Of a stretch of 64,000 bases of DNA, positions 11,617-23,766 are shown in pieces (position 1 is the first letter of the stretch; every line of letters begins with the position of its first letter). This DNA comes from Boletus sp. NGJ (lineage: Eukaryota > Basidiomycota > Agaricomycetes > Boletales > Boletaceae). The translations under genes and the position numbers were made by a program. The notes under the pieces were generated by a model. That model did not search any database, was not told the origin of the DNA, and worked only from the letters and a program-made list of their open reading frames with translations. The stretch spans positions 1 through 64,000 of the forward strand of contig JAGTXK010000027.1 of NCBI GenBank assembly GCA_019096195.1. Reading direction: 5' to 3'.

Positions 11617-13945
11617 ATGATCGGCCTCGTGGTTTGCATCGCCTTTGGGATTGCAGGGTGGGCCTTGCCAGAGGCGACCCAAGCTCGAAACGTCACCGGC
11701 CTCTACGCGTTAATTCAGAGACGCATTCCAGCTCATACCCAATCCTTCCACTTTGTCTTGACGCCAAATGACAGCGTCCTCGATACGTTCACCTTGAGCG
11801 ATGTCGACCCGCAAAGCCAACGAAACGCTCAGATCAACATCCAGTGCACGTCGATCAGTGCATGCGCTCGCGGGTTGTACACGTAAGGCTAAGGGATTTT
11901 CCCTTCTTCCAAGGGTTGAAAATGACATTCTCGCCGAAAAAAAAAGGTATCTCACCGAATACGGTGGTGTCGACATCTGGTGGACTGGTTCCAGGCTCTC
12001 GGACCTTCCCGACAAGTTACCGTCCGTAGGGACACCCGCGACGCGCAGTTCCATCGTCCAGTATCGTTACTTCTTCAACACGGTCACGTTCAGCTACACG
12101 ACCGCATTCTACTCCTTCGACGACTGGGAGCTCCTCTTGGACTGGATGGCGCTCCGCGGGGTCAACCTCCCCCTCGCATGGGTCGGTTATGAATACATCC
12201 TCATCCAAGTGTTCCGCGAAGCAGGATTGAATGACTCGGATATCTCGAGCTTTTTGTCTGGCCCGTCTTTCCAGGCATGGAACCGCTTCGGTAACATCCG
12301 GGGTAGCTGGGGCGGCGAGCTGCCGATGGAATGGGTCAATGATCAGTTTGACCTTCAGAAACAGCTCATCCCACGTATGGTCGAGCTCGGGATGACCCCT
12401 GTAATGCCTTCGTTTACTGGATTTGTGCCGCATGCACTCTCTGTTTTGTACCCTAATGCATCTATCGTCATTGGCGGTCAATGGGGTGGATTCCCAGATC
12501 CTTTTACCAACGTCTCCTTCCTCGAACCTTTCGACGCCCTCTTTCTTACCCTCCAAAAGTCGTTCATCGACAAGCAGGCAGCTGCTTATGGAAACGTCTC
12601 GCACATCTACACGCTCGATCAATACAATGAAAACAACCCATACAGTGGCAACGCCTCTTACCTGCAGCTTATCGCTTCGAAAACGTTCGCCAGTTTGCAG
12701 GCTGCTGACCCCGAAGCAATCTGGATGATACAAGGTTGGATGTTCTTTAGCTCTGAGACATTCTGGACCACGGAGCTTGTTCAGGCGTACCTCGGAGGTG
12801 TACCAGGAAACGACAGCATGATCATCCTGGACCTCTATAGCGAGGCGCAGCCTCAGTGGCAGAGACTAGATGACTATTACGGAAAGAAATGGATCTGGTG
12901 CGAGCTCCACGACTTTGGAGGAAACATGGGTTTCGAGGGCAATTTTGTCAACATCACGGAGGCACCGGTGAGCGCGCTCGCCTCATCTGGGGGTTCGATG
13001 GTTGGTATGGGTTTGACGCCGGAAGGTTTGGAAGGAAACGAGATCGTGTATGATGTCCTTCTCGACCAGGCCTGGTCACCGACACCTATCAACCGAAAGT
13101 CATATGTCTCTACATGGGTATCGAGGCGGTACAACGTTGGCAATCTCCCGCCAGTTGCCGTGGATGCATGGCAGCTACTCGCCTCGACCGTATATAACAA
13201 CCAAAACCCATTAACGCAAGCGACCGTCAAGAGCATCTTTGAACTTGCGCCAGCGTTGACCGGAGTGAACCGCACCGGACATCACCCCACCCTCGTGTTC
13301 TACGACACCAACACCACCATCGTCCCTGCTCTGCAGCTGTTACTCCATGCCAGCAACGAATCCCAGGAACTCGTCACAATTCAGGAGTTCCAATACGACC
13401 TCGTGGACGTGACCCGCCAACTGCTCGCCAACAGGTTCGTGGAGTTATACGAGTTCCTCGTCGACGTCTTCAACGCGTCAACTACAGACGCGGCTACGGT
13501 GAAGGCAGCCGGAAAACCCCTCTTGGAGCTCCTATACGACCTCGACGAGCTCCTGCTCACGAATTCGAATTTCCGGCTGTCCACCTGGCTCGACGCCGCA
13601 CAAAAATGGTCGCACGGCAATGCAACGTACGCGGCCTATCTCGAGTACACCGCTCGGAACCAGATCACGCTCTGGGGGCCGACAGGAGAGATCAATGATT
13701 ATGCGTCGAAACAGTGGGGCGGTCTCGTGGGTGGCTATTATGCGCCGCGTTGGGAAGCCTTTGTTGGGTACCTGGCGGCTAGCGAGCAGAACGGGACGTC
13801 GTATGATCCGACCACGGTGATGAACCTCATGATCTCCATCGGGGAAGAGTGGGACAACCAGGTCGGATATTCGGCACGGTCCAGGAGCGCGGAGGCGAGG
13901 GATACCTTAGAGATCGTGCGATCCCTCGCTGCCAAGTATGCCTGA
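11617..13945 (+). CDS. NAGLU: Alpha-N-acetylglucosaminidase, glycoside hydrolase family 89, secreted
   Basis: GH89 enzymes remove terminal alpha-linked N-acetylglucosamine; the human member degrades heparan sulfate in lysosomes. The ATG at 11617 opens a signal peptide (MIGLVVCIAFGIAGWALPEA). One intron of about 60 bases (11886 to about 11946) restores LYTYLTEYGGVDIWW; its acceptor follows a run of A rather than pyrimidines, which is unusual. The large exon gives a full-length protein of about 750 residues. It carries DQYNENNPYSG, where the family acid/base glutamate lies, and GMGLTPEGLEGNEIVYDVL, which holds the nucleophile glutamate in characterised members. Many N-x-S/T sites agree with export. 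Its fungal substrate could be alpha-GlcNAc on glycans or gums and cannot be read from sequence. It is convergent with the GH105-like gene, from which the transposon block now separates it. Confidence 0.93.
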
Positions 13946-14425
13946 GTAAGTCCGCAGAGGCGACTGCCCAATAGGGTGAAAAAGTCATTCGAGCAATGAA
14001 AATGACCGCTTCTCACCACTGAAACGATCGTTCATGTATATCTCCAATTTCGTTTAAAAATGTCAACTCTTTGGGAGCTAGGCTTGCGAAGCAGTAACTT
14101 GCATATCGAGAGAGCAGGGCGACTTTCGCATCGATCTGGTGGCCATGTATTCCGCGATACTAGCTCCCTAATCCGGTACCATAATTGAGAACCTAGTCTC
14201 TGTTCGAGAACATCCAGAGGACTCTAATGAACTGTCTTTTGATATTATTAGCAATACCGTTGGTGTGAATCCTTGACTTTGTTTCAGTGTAGGTAATTCA
14301 TCGAGTTGCACCATTTCTGTGATGATCCGTTCGAAATCGTTCGAGATATGCCGTCGATTCCCCGTCTTCGTGTCTCGACGCCTTCAAATTGGCGTTGTCA
14401 AAGAGATGCGCTACCTGCGAGCACG
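13946..14425. other. 3' flank of the GH89 gene up to the hAT insertion
   Basis: No gene or repeat was recognised in these 480 bases. They hold the 3' end of the GH89 transcript and unique sequence that once continued directly into 33233. Confidence 0.5.
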
Positions 14426-14433
14426 GTTGAGAG
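14426..14433. repeat. Target-site duplication of the hAT element, left copy
   Basis: GTTGAGAG here is repeated exactly at 33225 to 33232. Eight bases is the diagnostic length for hAT transposons. Confidence 0.92.
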
Positions 14434-14450
14434 TAGGGTATAGCACGGGT
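14434..14450 (+). repeat. hAT terminal inverted repeat, left
   Basis: TAGGGTATAGCACGGGT is the exact reverse complement of 33208 to 33224. A second matching block (ACACCGCGGGT) follows a few bases further in on both sides. CCGTACCCGTACCCG-type words then form subterminal repeats at both ends, the usual kind of transposase-binding sequence. Confidence 0.92.
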
Positions 14451-14556
14451 AACACCGCGGGTCGGCCACCCAACACCGTACCCGTACCCGCGGTGTGAAA
14501 ATACCCGCGGGTAGGTACTAGAATTATCATCAAGAATATAGTAGATATTTGGGGTG

Positions 14557-16895
14557 CTAGTCTACTTGGTCCTCCTGCAAGTCCCTGGCCTTTCTCTTTC
14601 TGCTTGCTTTCATTATCTCAACTAAGTCATCGTGCAGCACCGGGTCACATCGTAGCCATGAGCTGAGGCACAGCAGAGCCCGAGTTGATGCAGGCGATAG
14701 GCGATTACAGGTGAAGTGAAGTAGATGGCGACCTTGAGAAAATACATGCTCGACAGCTGTCGACATTGCTGAGCCAGAAACATGGCATAGAGCCAAAAAC
14801 ATGGTAAGGAAATGGAACGATCACCGATTATACCACCTACTTATTAGCACCCCTACCTACACTTTCGTACCACCTACAGATGATACACTCGCCTACCCTC
14901 ACCCAACCTCCATCCTAGCCTCACCCCGCATACACCTAGAGTAGTCACTCATCATACCCTCCCTCATACGATACACTATACACCGCACACACCCACGTAC
15001 GCTTTCACTAGCAGTACCCTCGTCGTATCCTCTACACTACGACACCAAGTAGCCTCACGGCTAAATCCCGGCCTCACAGCCACAAGCAAGGCCCGCACGC
15101 CTATAAACTACGCCTTACCCCGTGGACCTACCTGATGCAGCGCTCAGTAGCCACATCACGTGACATAATGCCGTACGATGACAATAACCCCTTTGTCACG
15201 TATGCGCTCGTTACACGCACGTCATCCCATAGACAGTACCTGACGCAGAGCTCGGTATGCTACACAAGTACTAATCAGGAGCCCACCTCCAGATCCTTGA
15301 ATCCCCCACCGGATCCTCGATCCTCGGCTCACACCGCAGATCACCCCTCGCGCTGCCAAGTACTAATCAAGCCCATGCTAGATTAACACAAGTACTGATC
15401 AGGCAAATGTCAGATCACAACCCCTAGACATAGACAAGACCTGATCTATCACCTGATACGATCCTGTCTTGATACCAGATCCAACGATCACCCTATGCGA
15501 TGCCTTATGCATCACCCTTCCATTTCTTCTTTCGTTCCCCATCTCCATTCCTATCTATTAGTTCCCCCTTAGATATATCACACGTAGCCACGCCTAGAGC
15601 GCTCCAGACTACATTTCACTTACATGTGCATACCACACGCATCTCGTTCCATCGTCTCTCCTTTTGCCATTGGACACTAACATTTCCTCGTTCCTGTGAT
15701 GTCATACCCAGTACCCTACGATGTCATAGCATAGCACGGTCCGTGCACCACTACCAGTAGTATATAAGTAGCCGGTAGAGTACCATGTTTCGCCTAGCCT
15801 TGAAATTGCCTTTCTCTCTGTCGCATATTGCTTCAGTTAGCAACGCTTCAGATATTGGGTTTAGGTTCTTTCTTTCGTCCATTGCAAGTTCCTTTCAGGA
15901 AATTGTTGCAGCAGCAGGGACAAAATAATTACTTACAAGGAACACTTAGATAATCTAGTGCCATGCGATGCAAGTTGGGGTATAGAGATTTATTATTTAC
16001 CCACCACTTCAGAGGATCAGTGACGTTCTTGACTGGTTGGCGGAGATATTCCTGGAGCTTGTCAGGTAATTGCACAATACCAATGGAGATGTTCCCGAAA
16101 TCATCAGCAGATTCGGAAACAGTATGCTAGTTATTCATTAATAGTCTGAAATACAATGATCGCAACAAGAACTCAATACCTTCAGATCTTGCTGAGTGCG
16201 TGGCAGCGAAACCTTATCCCTATAATGATCAATGTATTCTTCATGCATCAAGTTTTCAGCTGCCTCTATCCATTTGTCTTCCCAGTTCTGCAGATGGAAA
16301 TACTGGAGCTTCAAACCAGGGTGAAGAACTAGGATTCCGAGTCAATATTTGATTCGGAGTAGGTAATGAATAGCCTACCCATGGCAATGTGATATACATT
16401 TGAGTCATCAGTCTTCTTCCAGTACCTATCCATCTTGTTGCGTGCAAGTTTCATTGCTGCGCAAATTGCAGGATGTAGTTCTTCATTTAGAGCTGTCCTT
16501 TTCAGGTGGTTGTCAAGTCTATCCATTGCTGGAATGACTCCAGCAATGGTCGCTGTGTCACGAGAAAAATAATGTTGCTTGCTTGTAGTGCTACCCATAG
16601 CATGTGAGCGTTACACAATGAACTTAAAGTAGCACAAAACACTATCTCCAGTATGATAACTAGATCTCCGGGAACATTCCATTCTGCATCACTCAACTGA
16701 TACTTGCACAGCTTTGGTAAGTTCTTGTCAACAGTAATTTTATCAATTGGTTTGCAGTACTTAAGTGCAACACAAAGCATGTCGTATGTCGAGTTCCAAC
16801 GAGTAACAACATCACGAGGGATCAAATTCGGTTTGAGTGCGGCCTTGATTCAACGAGAACACCAGGTAGGAAGGGCTTTAGTTGTGGAATGTACT
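14557..16895 (-). pseudogene. hAT transposase, C-terminal part
   Basis: The minus strand encodes the RNase H-like catalytic region (VVTRWNSTYDMLCVALKY and TATIAGVIPAMDRLDNHL near 16500 to 16825). It continues into DPLKWWVNNKSLYPNL and DYLSVP (about 15940 to 16030). After an intron, the hAT dimerisation domain follows with MSTAVEHVFSQGRHLLHF and RALLCLSSWLRCD (14557 to 14768). The intron has a GTAAGT donor at 15936 and an acceptor at 14769. It measures 1,168 bases, of which 1,090 are the solo LTR plus its duplication, so it was originally about 78 bases. Short extra introns are likely near 16130 to 16190 and 16600. The part is cut at its upstream end by element A. Confidence 0.85.
14813..15897 (+). 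mobile_element. Solo LTR inside a hAT intron
   Basis: The 1,085-base segment begins TGGAACGATC and ends GTTCCTTTCA, giving the TG...CA ends of an LTR. It is flanked on both sides by the 5-base duplication GGAAA (14808 to 14812 and 15898 to 15902). A TATATAAG box at 15761 suggests plus-strand orientation. No internal retroelement sequence is present, so it is best explained as the remnant of recombination between the two LTRs of a former element. It does not resemble the LTRs of element A or B and represents a third LTR family here. Confidence 0.82.
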
Positions 16896-16900
16896 ATCGC

Positions 16901-17470
16901 TGTTAAGAACGGACAACTCTGATGAAACTCTGAAGAACCGGAGTTACTTGAGGGTGTCGGGACTTGGCTTCACCTTATGTGGTGTACCCTTGCTCGAGTC
17001 CGATGTCCCAGATTTTGAAGATGTAGGAGGATTAGAGGTTTGGACTTGATGTAGTCGAACATCAAGTCAAGCAAAGGGTCAGAGTGAGTTGTCGAGACTC
17101 GGGCGGGAGACAGGAGGAGTGTTCAGAGTTGATATTCGAACTGATTTTATAGGAGTAGTACAGAGGGTTTATATATGATCGGAATGAAGGTATTAGTAAT
17201 GGAGTTTGTAAGGTGTAATGAGTAATGGGATGGGGATGGGACCTCGCCAGAGCAGTGCTCCTAAGCGAGACAGACACTGGGTCGGAGACAACTATAAGGT
17301 GGGACTAGGACGGATGAAGAAGCATAGGTTATGTACGAAAGGAGAAGTATGAATACTATAGTGAGGGTGTTACAAGTCTGAGGGTATGAGGACGTACTCT
17401 GAGAGAGAACGCACTGGAGTTATGGACAGAGTGCCGGAGTTGGACTTGTCGAATTACACAGGATATGACA
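16901..17470 (-). repeat. Element A LTR, left (3' LTR of the minus-strand element)
   Basis: The 570-base repeat begins TGTTAAGAAC and ends GGATATGACA. It aligns end to end with 30392 to 30964. By hand alignment the two differ at about 44 positions plus three single-base length differences, and every substitution I counted is a transition. Confidence 0.93.
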
Positions 17471-17483
17471 GTATCCCCCTCTT
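17471..17483 (-). other. Polypurine tract of element A
   Basis: Read on the minus strand, AAGAGGGGGATAC directly precedes the 3' LTR. This is the position and composition expected of the plus-strand DNA primer site, and it confirms the element's orientation. Confidence 0.75.
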
Positions 17484-17983
17484 AGACCTAAACCCCTGAA
17501 GGCCTAGATGAGAGACTGAAAAGGAAAAGCCTTAATATCTTAAGGGGCGCAAAGTGCACTATCCAAAAGAGTGAAAAGGAATTCCAAGACTAGCGAATAC
17601 AGGTGTTGCTACGCTACTTATATACTACTTGCGGTCCTTAGGTTAGGGCTGGCATGGAAGCTACTAGAAGGTTCCGTATGACATACAGTGACATAGTGGG
17701 GTCTAGGCTGTTCTATGGGTGTAGGGTTATGACGTAGCCTAACATAGGATCTAGACTTAAGGTCTAGTCATAATGCTACTACTACTGCTAAGTGTCTCTT
17801 TCAGGACTAGCTAACTATGAGTTCAAGTTAACTGTACAAACTTACGTTAAAGTGGGGAAAATCGTTTCAGAGACAATGTAGAGTGAAGAAAATCGGAGTG
17901 GAGGAAAAAATCGGAGTCCAAAAAAATGATATAAAGGGTGAGGGTGTGCCCCAGTCAATTCTGCATTACCCTTATTCCCTACC

Positions 17984-18777
17984 ATGTCCGACCTCGACAA
18001 CATCAAGGAGTGGTCCAACAAGTGCATCACGGAGAACGAGGATGACGAGGAGGAGGTCAGTGCAGCCAAGTACGCCGAATGGCGGAGATGAGCATGGGCC
18101 CAGAAAGAGGAGGTGGAGAGGAGGGCACGTGAGGAGGCTGAGTGGAAGGTGTGCAAGGAGGAAGAGAAGGCGTGCTGTGAGGCCGAGGAGGAGGCTGTAC
18201 ACAGGGTGAGTCATTCTAACTGGAGTTCGACAAAACTAACTGGACTTCACAGGCGGAGGAGGTTAGGGCACGTCAAAGTGTCAAGCAGGGGAAGAAGAGG
18301 GAGGCAGCGGAGCAGTTGTGCATCCGCTGCGACAACCGGGGCCTCAAGTGCGTGCTCGGCCCCAGGAAGTCTAAGTCATGCGTCAAGTGTTGCGACGCGA
18401 AAGCAAAGTGTGAGCGGACTGGCGAGGAGCAGCCGGAGAAGCAGAAAAAGAAGCGGAGGATGGAGACCGGCGAGGCAGGGCCTAGTGGCTCTAACAGAGG
18501 GGAGTCGGGGTCTGGGGAGATAGAGGGGCTTTTGGAGATCCTTCAGGAGATATGAGAGGCCCTCAAGACTCAAAACAGGTGTCTGGAGTGGCAGAACGTG
18601 CTGCTCGGGCGCCTGGTGGATCTAAAGGCAGAGGAGGTGTATGGGAGTGAGAAGTCGGAGGAGATAGAGGATGGGGAGGAGTCGGAAGTGGAAGTGGAGT
18701 TGGCCGGATTGGCTGTGGAGGTAATCGAGGAGAATGGGGAGAAGAGTGAAGAGGAGGGAGTAGAGGAAGAAGTCTAG
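17984..18777 (+). CDS. Antisense accessory ORF of element A: coiled coil plus cysteine cluster
   Basis: Between the end of pol and the 3' LTR, on the strand opposite to gag-pol, the ATG at 17984 opens MSDLDNIKEWSNKC. A long charged coiled-coil stretch rich in Glu, Arg and Lys follows. After a short intron (donor near 18206, acceptor near 18253) comes a cysteine cluster, CIRCDNRGLKC then KSKSCVKCCDAKAKC (18316 to 18410), and then an acidic tail. The pattern suggests a small metal-binding domain. The ORF runs tail to tail into pol, overlapping its last 200 bases. Similar antisense accessory frames in agaricomycete gypsy elements are something I recall but cannot verify here. It is part of a broken fossil and its present state is uncertain. 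Confidence 0.5.
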
Positions 18778-21700
18778 TAGTAGTTTTTAGATTTACTTGT
18801 TTTTTTTTTTCATCCAATGGAGTTTGTGTCCAGTCATGCGGAGTGAGGTCTGGGTTTGTCTGGGGTAGCGAGTGTGATAGTCCGCAGACAAGTTCGGAAG
18901 CATGGCCGAGTTCGGTGGCTAGAAGCCAGGACGTCTCTTCGTCTGTTCCTTCGTATCCTGACCAACAGACGAGGTACAGGAGTTTGCAGTTCCGGCGACG
19001 TCGGTCTATCTTCGAGTCGAGGATCTCTGAAACTTCATACTCTGGTTCTCCATCTACTTCAACCGGAGGTGGCGGAGATTGTACCCGGTTAGGTATTGTG
19101 TTGGGTACGGAGGGTTCTAATTGTGAGACATGAAAGACCGGGTGAACGGACTTCATAGACTCGGGGAGTCGGAGTGTGAAGGAGTGGGAGCCTGCCTGAG
19201 CGATGATTGGATAGGGCCCTAGGTTCTTCTCAGAGAGTTTCTTTGAAGGCCTGGTGGAGCGGAAGTACTTGGCTTTCATGAAGACTGGGTCACCGACTTT
19301 GAAGTCCAGTGCCAGAGATCGCCTAGCATCTGCGGGTCCTTGGTAACACTTTTGGGCGGCAGCCATCTCTTCATGGAGGTATTCATGGAGGGAATCGAGG
19401 TTGACGGAGTATTCGCGGGCTTTAGCAGAGGTGAGGTTGCGCTCGGGATGTACTGTAACGTTGGAGATGATAGCCTTTATTGGCGAAGAACGGGGAGGCA
19501 CCAGTAGTAGCACTCAGAGCATTGTTGTATGTGAACTCCGCTAACGGGAGGAGTTCAGACCAGTTGTCTTGCTGGTAGTTGCAATACACGCGGAGGTACT
19601 GTTCGAGCGTCTGGTTCATCCGTTCTGTCTGACCGTCTCCTTTGGGATATGATAACCGGAGGTAAAGTGGAGGCGGATGTCGAGAGCTTTCCCAAGTGAG
19701 TGGAAGAAATGGGAGACGAATTCTGAACCTCGATCGGAGGTGATGTGAGAGGGGACTCCGTGCTTAGAAAAGACGTGGAGTAGGAATAGTTTTGCCAAGT
19801 CTGGGGATGTTACTGTGTCATACGTCGGGATGAAAATGCACTGTTTGGATAATTGGTCTACCACGACAAGGATAGCGGTAAATCCGGAGGACGAGGGGAG
19901 TTGCTCAATGAAATCCATAGAGATGGAATTCCACGGCTTCTCCGGGATGGGGAGTTGTTTCAACAACCTGTAGGGTCGGTGTCTTGGAACCTTTGCGCGG
20001 GTGCAAGTGGTGCAGGAGGAGACGTATTCTTTGATGAACGTCCTTATCCTTGGCCAGGTGTATTCGTGGCGTACAAGTTCCAATGTCCGATTTTGGCCGA
20101 AATGTCTGGAGAGGGGATGGTCGTGTTTGTACTGGAGGACTCAGAGTCGGAGGTCATTGGCATCGGGGACATAGATGCGCTTGTCGAGACGGAGGAAGCT
20201 GTCTTCGTCGACTGACCAGTGTGAGTCCAGATCGGAGGAGGACATGTGTAGTTCGGCGAGTGGGTCGGAGGGGAGTGCGGATAGGATGTCGCTGTGGAGT
20301 TGCTCTATATCAAACAGGGTGCTAGCCTGGAGTACCAGAGCTGCAAGATAAGTAGCGCGGAGGGAAGAAGCGAGCTGTTCCTGTGTAAAGATGGGGCAGA
20401 AATTATGCGGATTGACGCGAGCGTAGTCCTTATCCCCCTCTTTGGGATAGACGTCCCAGTGTCTAGTGAGGGCATCAGGTTTCACGCCAAGTCGTCCAGG
20501 GTGAAAGCGGACGATCATGTGAGAATTGGGAGAGGAACTCCAACCACCGGGCTTGCCAGCAGGTCAGGAGTTTTGAAGTGGCGAAGTACTCCAGGTTCTT
20601 GTGGTCGGTGACGACGTTGATCGGGGTGCCGGAGCCTTCGAGATAGTGCCGCCAAGCCTGGAAAGACTCGTGGATGGCGAGGAGCTCCTTATCATGAGTG
20701 TCGTAGTTGAGCTCTGGAGCGGTGAGCATCCGTGAAAAGAAGGCGACGGGCTGGAGTTCTTCATCCGGACAACGGATGGAAAGAATCCCAGTGATGGCGT
20801 AGTTGGAGGCGTCGGTTTCTATGATCATCGGAGCATCAGGAGCCCAATGGGTAAGGATGGGAGCGGTGGTGAAGGCTTCCTTTAGCGAAAGGAAGGCGGA
20901 TCGACAGTCGTCTCTGAAGACCCAAGGAATACCCTTGTGGGTCAACCAGGTTAGTGGAATGACGATGTCGGAGTAGTTGGCGATGAAACGCCGGTAGAAG
21001 TTGGCAAATCCGAGGAAGGATTGGATGTCCTTGACTTTATGAGGTTCCAACCAGTCCTGCATGGCTTTGACTTTGTCTGAAGACATTGTAAGGCCGGAGG
21101 GAGTGATGATGTAGCCGAGGTACTCCGTAGTGTCGGTGGACCATTCACATTTCTCGGGTTTTGCATACAGGCCATGTTTGCGGAGTCGTCGGAGGACTTC
21201 CTGGACATGTTCTCTGTGAGCGGTTTTATCCGCGGAGAAGATCAGGATGTCGTCCAGGTAGACGATCACGCTAACATCTAAAAGATCTGCAAAAATGGTG
21301 TTGACAAACCGTTGGAAAGCCGCAGGGGCGTTGGTAAGGCCGAACAGGCATTACCAGCCACTCATAGGAGCCATAGCACGTTTCGGAAAGACGTTTTCCA
21401 TTCGTCTCCGTCGGCAATGCGAGACCAAGTGATAGGCATGCCGGAGATCGATCTTGGTGTAAATCTTAGTGTGGCTCGGAGCGTCTAGGAGGTCGGAGAT
21501 ATGGGGAGTGGGTAGCAGTCTTTCTTTGTGATCTTGTTAAGTCCTCGGAAGTCGACGCAAAGGCAGAGTGAACCGTCGTTCTTGCGGATGAAGAGGACTG
21601 GGGCAGCATGGGCGGAGGAAGAGGGTCTGATGAAGCCCATGGCTAGGTGCTCATCGAGGAAAGCACGGAGAGAGCCGAGTTTGGAGGTGGAAAGGGAGTA

Positions 21701-23219
21701 GGTGGTTCCCAAGGGAGGAGAGGCTCCTTCCTCCAGGTCGATCTTCAGATCGTGTTCCCGGTGTGGAGCAAGCTGGGAAGCTTTGCTCTTGCTGAAAACA
21801 TCCGGGAAGTTGTGATATTCCGGAGGAACGCCGGAAAGATCGACTGGTTCTGGGGGAGTGATGGAAGCGGAGTGGAGATCGCTCTCCTGGGGACGGAGTT
21901 GCAAGCTGAATTGGACGGAGCCCTCAAGGCGACAAGCTAGTGCGAATGCTGGTGCACTAACGAGCGTGATGGGCGGAGCTTTGCGAGTGGAGAAACGCAG
22001 TGGATCGGGTGGGGTGTCAGCCGGAGGAAGGGATTCCAGAGGCTGCGGAGGGGAGCTCGGGGTTGCTGGCAAACGCTGCTCGGATGAACGGAACGTGATA
22101 CTGCTCGTGACCCAGTCAATCAACGGATTGTGGCGGGTGAGCCAGTTATGTCCTAGAACAATGGAACAGGTGGAGTCCAGTGGAGTGACGTAGAAAGTCA
22201 TCGGGGTGATGTCACCGGTTGTGAAGCAGACTGAGAGGTTGGTGGCTCGGGTGATCGTGCTATTGGTAGTTCCGTCGAAGAGACAGAGTTGGAGCAGAGG
22301 GACGGGGTAGGTTGAAAGTTCATTTTTATTTACGAAAGTAGTATCTATGAAACAATCGGAGGAGCCCAAATCTACAAGTGTGGAAAAGGGCGGAATTGGG
22401 TAGGAGACTAAGGAGATGGAGGGCATGAGGGATTTGGGGTCGGAAAGAGCGGACATAGTGAGGCGAATCTCCTTAGCTGCACATGTGGGTTCAACGCAAC
22501 CTCCAGTCTGTGCGGAGTCATGGAGGTCGCGGATTATTTTTTTGCCTCTCAAGGTGGAGGCCTCCGGTTTGGTTTCCGGAGTTGTGGTCGCGGTGCTACC
22601 CTTGGATGCGCTGGAGGACGACTTCGGACAGTCCTTTGCCATGTGACCGGCTTGGCCACAGAACATGCAGAGCTTGTTGTCGAACCTGCGCTTTCTTTCA
22701 TCTGAAGTGAGCTTGCCGTCTTTCCCTAATTTGGACGACAAGTCCGGCTTCGGATGGGTGGAGGTGGTAGCTCCTTTGCCTTTGGACTCCTTGGAGTCCT
22801 TGGCGCTACCAGAGGGGCGCGGAGAGGATGATGCGGTGGGGGTGGATGGCTTTCGGGGCGGAGGATGGGGTCGACGCTTTAGTCTGCCTGCTAACTTCCG
22901 ACTTGCGCTCCCAATAGCGCGCATCGATGGCGTGTGCGAGGCTTCGGAGTTTGGAGAGCATGTCGGGGGTTTCCCAACCCGCGATATCTCATCCTTGATG
23001 CGGTCTGGCAGACCATTATAGAAGTGGTGTCGGAGGGCACCTTCTCCGTAACCGCAGACTTGCGAAGCGATCCGGTTGAACTCGACCACGTACTTGTTGA
23101 TGTGTTGGGTATCCTTCATCGACAAGTGGTCGAGCTGGTGCTCTGCATCTCTGACGGGGTTGTGCGGACCGAAGTTGGTCTGGAGCTCTAGGATGAACTC
23201 TTTAAAGTCATCCATCCAG
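18563..23219 (-). mobile_element. Element A coding region: gag 3' part, protease, RT, RNase H, integrase, chromodomain
   Basis: From high to low coordinates the parts are: gag C-terminal half with zinc knuckle CMFCGQAGHMAKDC (about 22640 to 22690), protease (about 22330 to 22400), reverse transcriptase and RNase H (about 20550 to 21600), integrase with its zinc-binding and core domains (about 19420 to 20090), and a chromodomain near 18900 to 19050. The order pol-RNase H-integrase-chromodomain is that of Ty3/gypsy chromoviruses. Frames are interrupted in several places. Confidence 0.88.
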
Positions 23220-23703
23220 TGTTATGAGTCCCTTTCGGAAAACAAAACCACAAGGCTCGGAATGCGTTGCAGGCTACACGAGTCCTGGCTGAACGAATCA
23301 GGAGGGGAGTCTTAGTCCTGGATATTCCCAACCCTACGACGGCCTGAAGACCGAAGCTAATGGATTGTTGGAGGAAGATACAAGTGGATTAGACTGGGGT
23401 ACCAGTCGTCAAAGTGCTAGTTTATATACATGAGGAGAAGTGTGCACGGACCATGCTGTGCGTGTGATAAATTACTACGTATGGTAAGACGGAGATTAAG
23501 AGGGCTGTGTGAGAAGAGCGGAAATTAAAAGGTCGTGGATCACATGAGGTATGATGTCATATGACGTCATAGGTTCTAGACCTATCATGTGATGTGTTCC
23601 CACGGTCACGTGCACAGTCACGTGACTTATGAAGAAGAAGTTTGAAGAAAATGAAGAAGTAAGTGATCGTTTGAAAAGTTTGAAAATTTCCCATATTATT
23701 ACA
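23220..23703 (-). repeat. Element B LTR, left (3' LTR)
   Basis: The 484-base repeat begins TGTTATGAGT and ends ATATTATTACA. It pairs with 29167 to 29650 at about 97 to 98 percent identity by eye. Confidence 0.93.
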
Positions 23704-23718
23704 CTACCCCCTCTTTAA
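23704..23718 (-). other. Polypurine tract of element B
   Basis: On the minus strand AAAGAGGGGGTAG lies immediately before the 3' LTR. It is nearly the same word as in element A. Confidence 0.75.
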
Positions 23719-23766
23719 GACTCGAATTCCAGGCGAGTCGTTGTTTTTTCGTTTTCGGTGAAATTT

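Noticed and set aside
12017-12733. Long minus-strand open frame inside the GH89 gene
   Set aside because: It is the antisense shadow of a strongly conserved GH89 exon and has no recognisable content.
14807-15904. A longer duplicated word (AGGAAAT) as target site of the solo LTR
   Set aside because: Using GGAAA gives the expected 5-base duplication and TG...CA ends; the extra matching bases belong to the LTR end or are chance.
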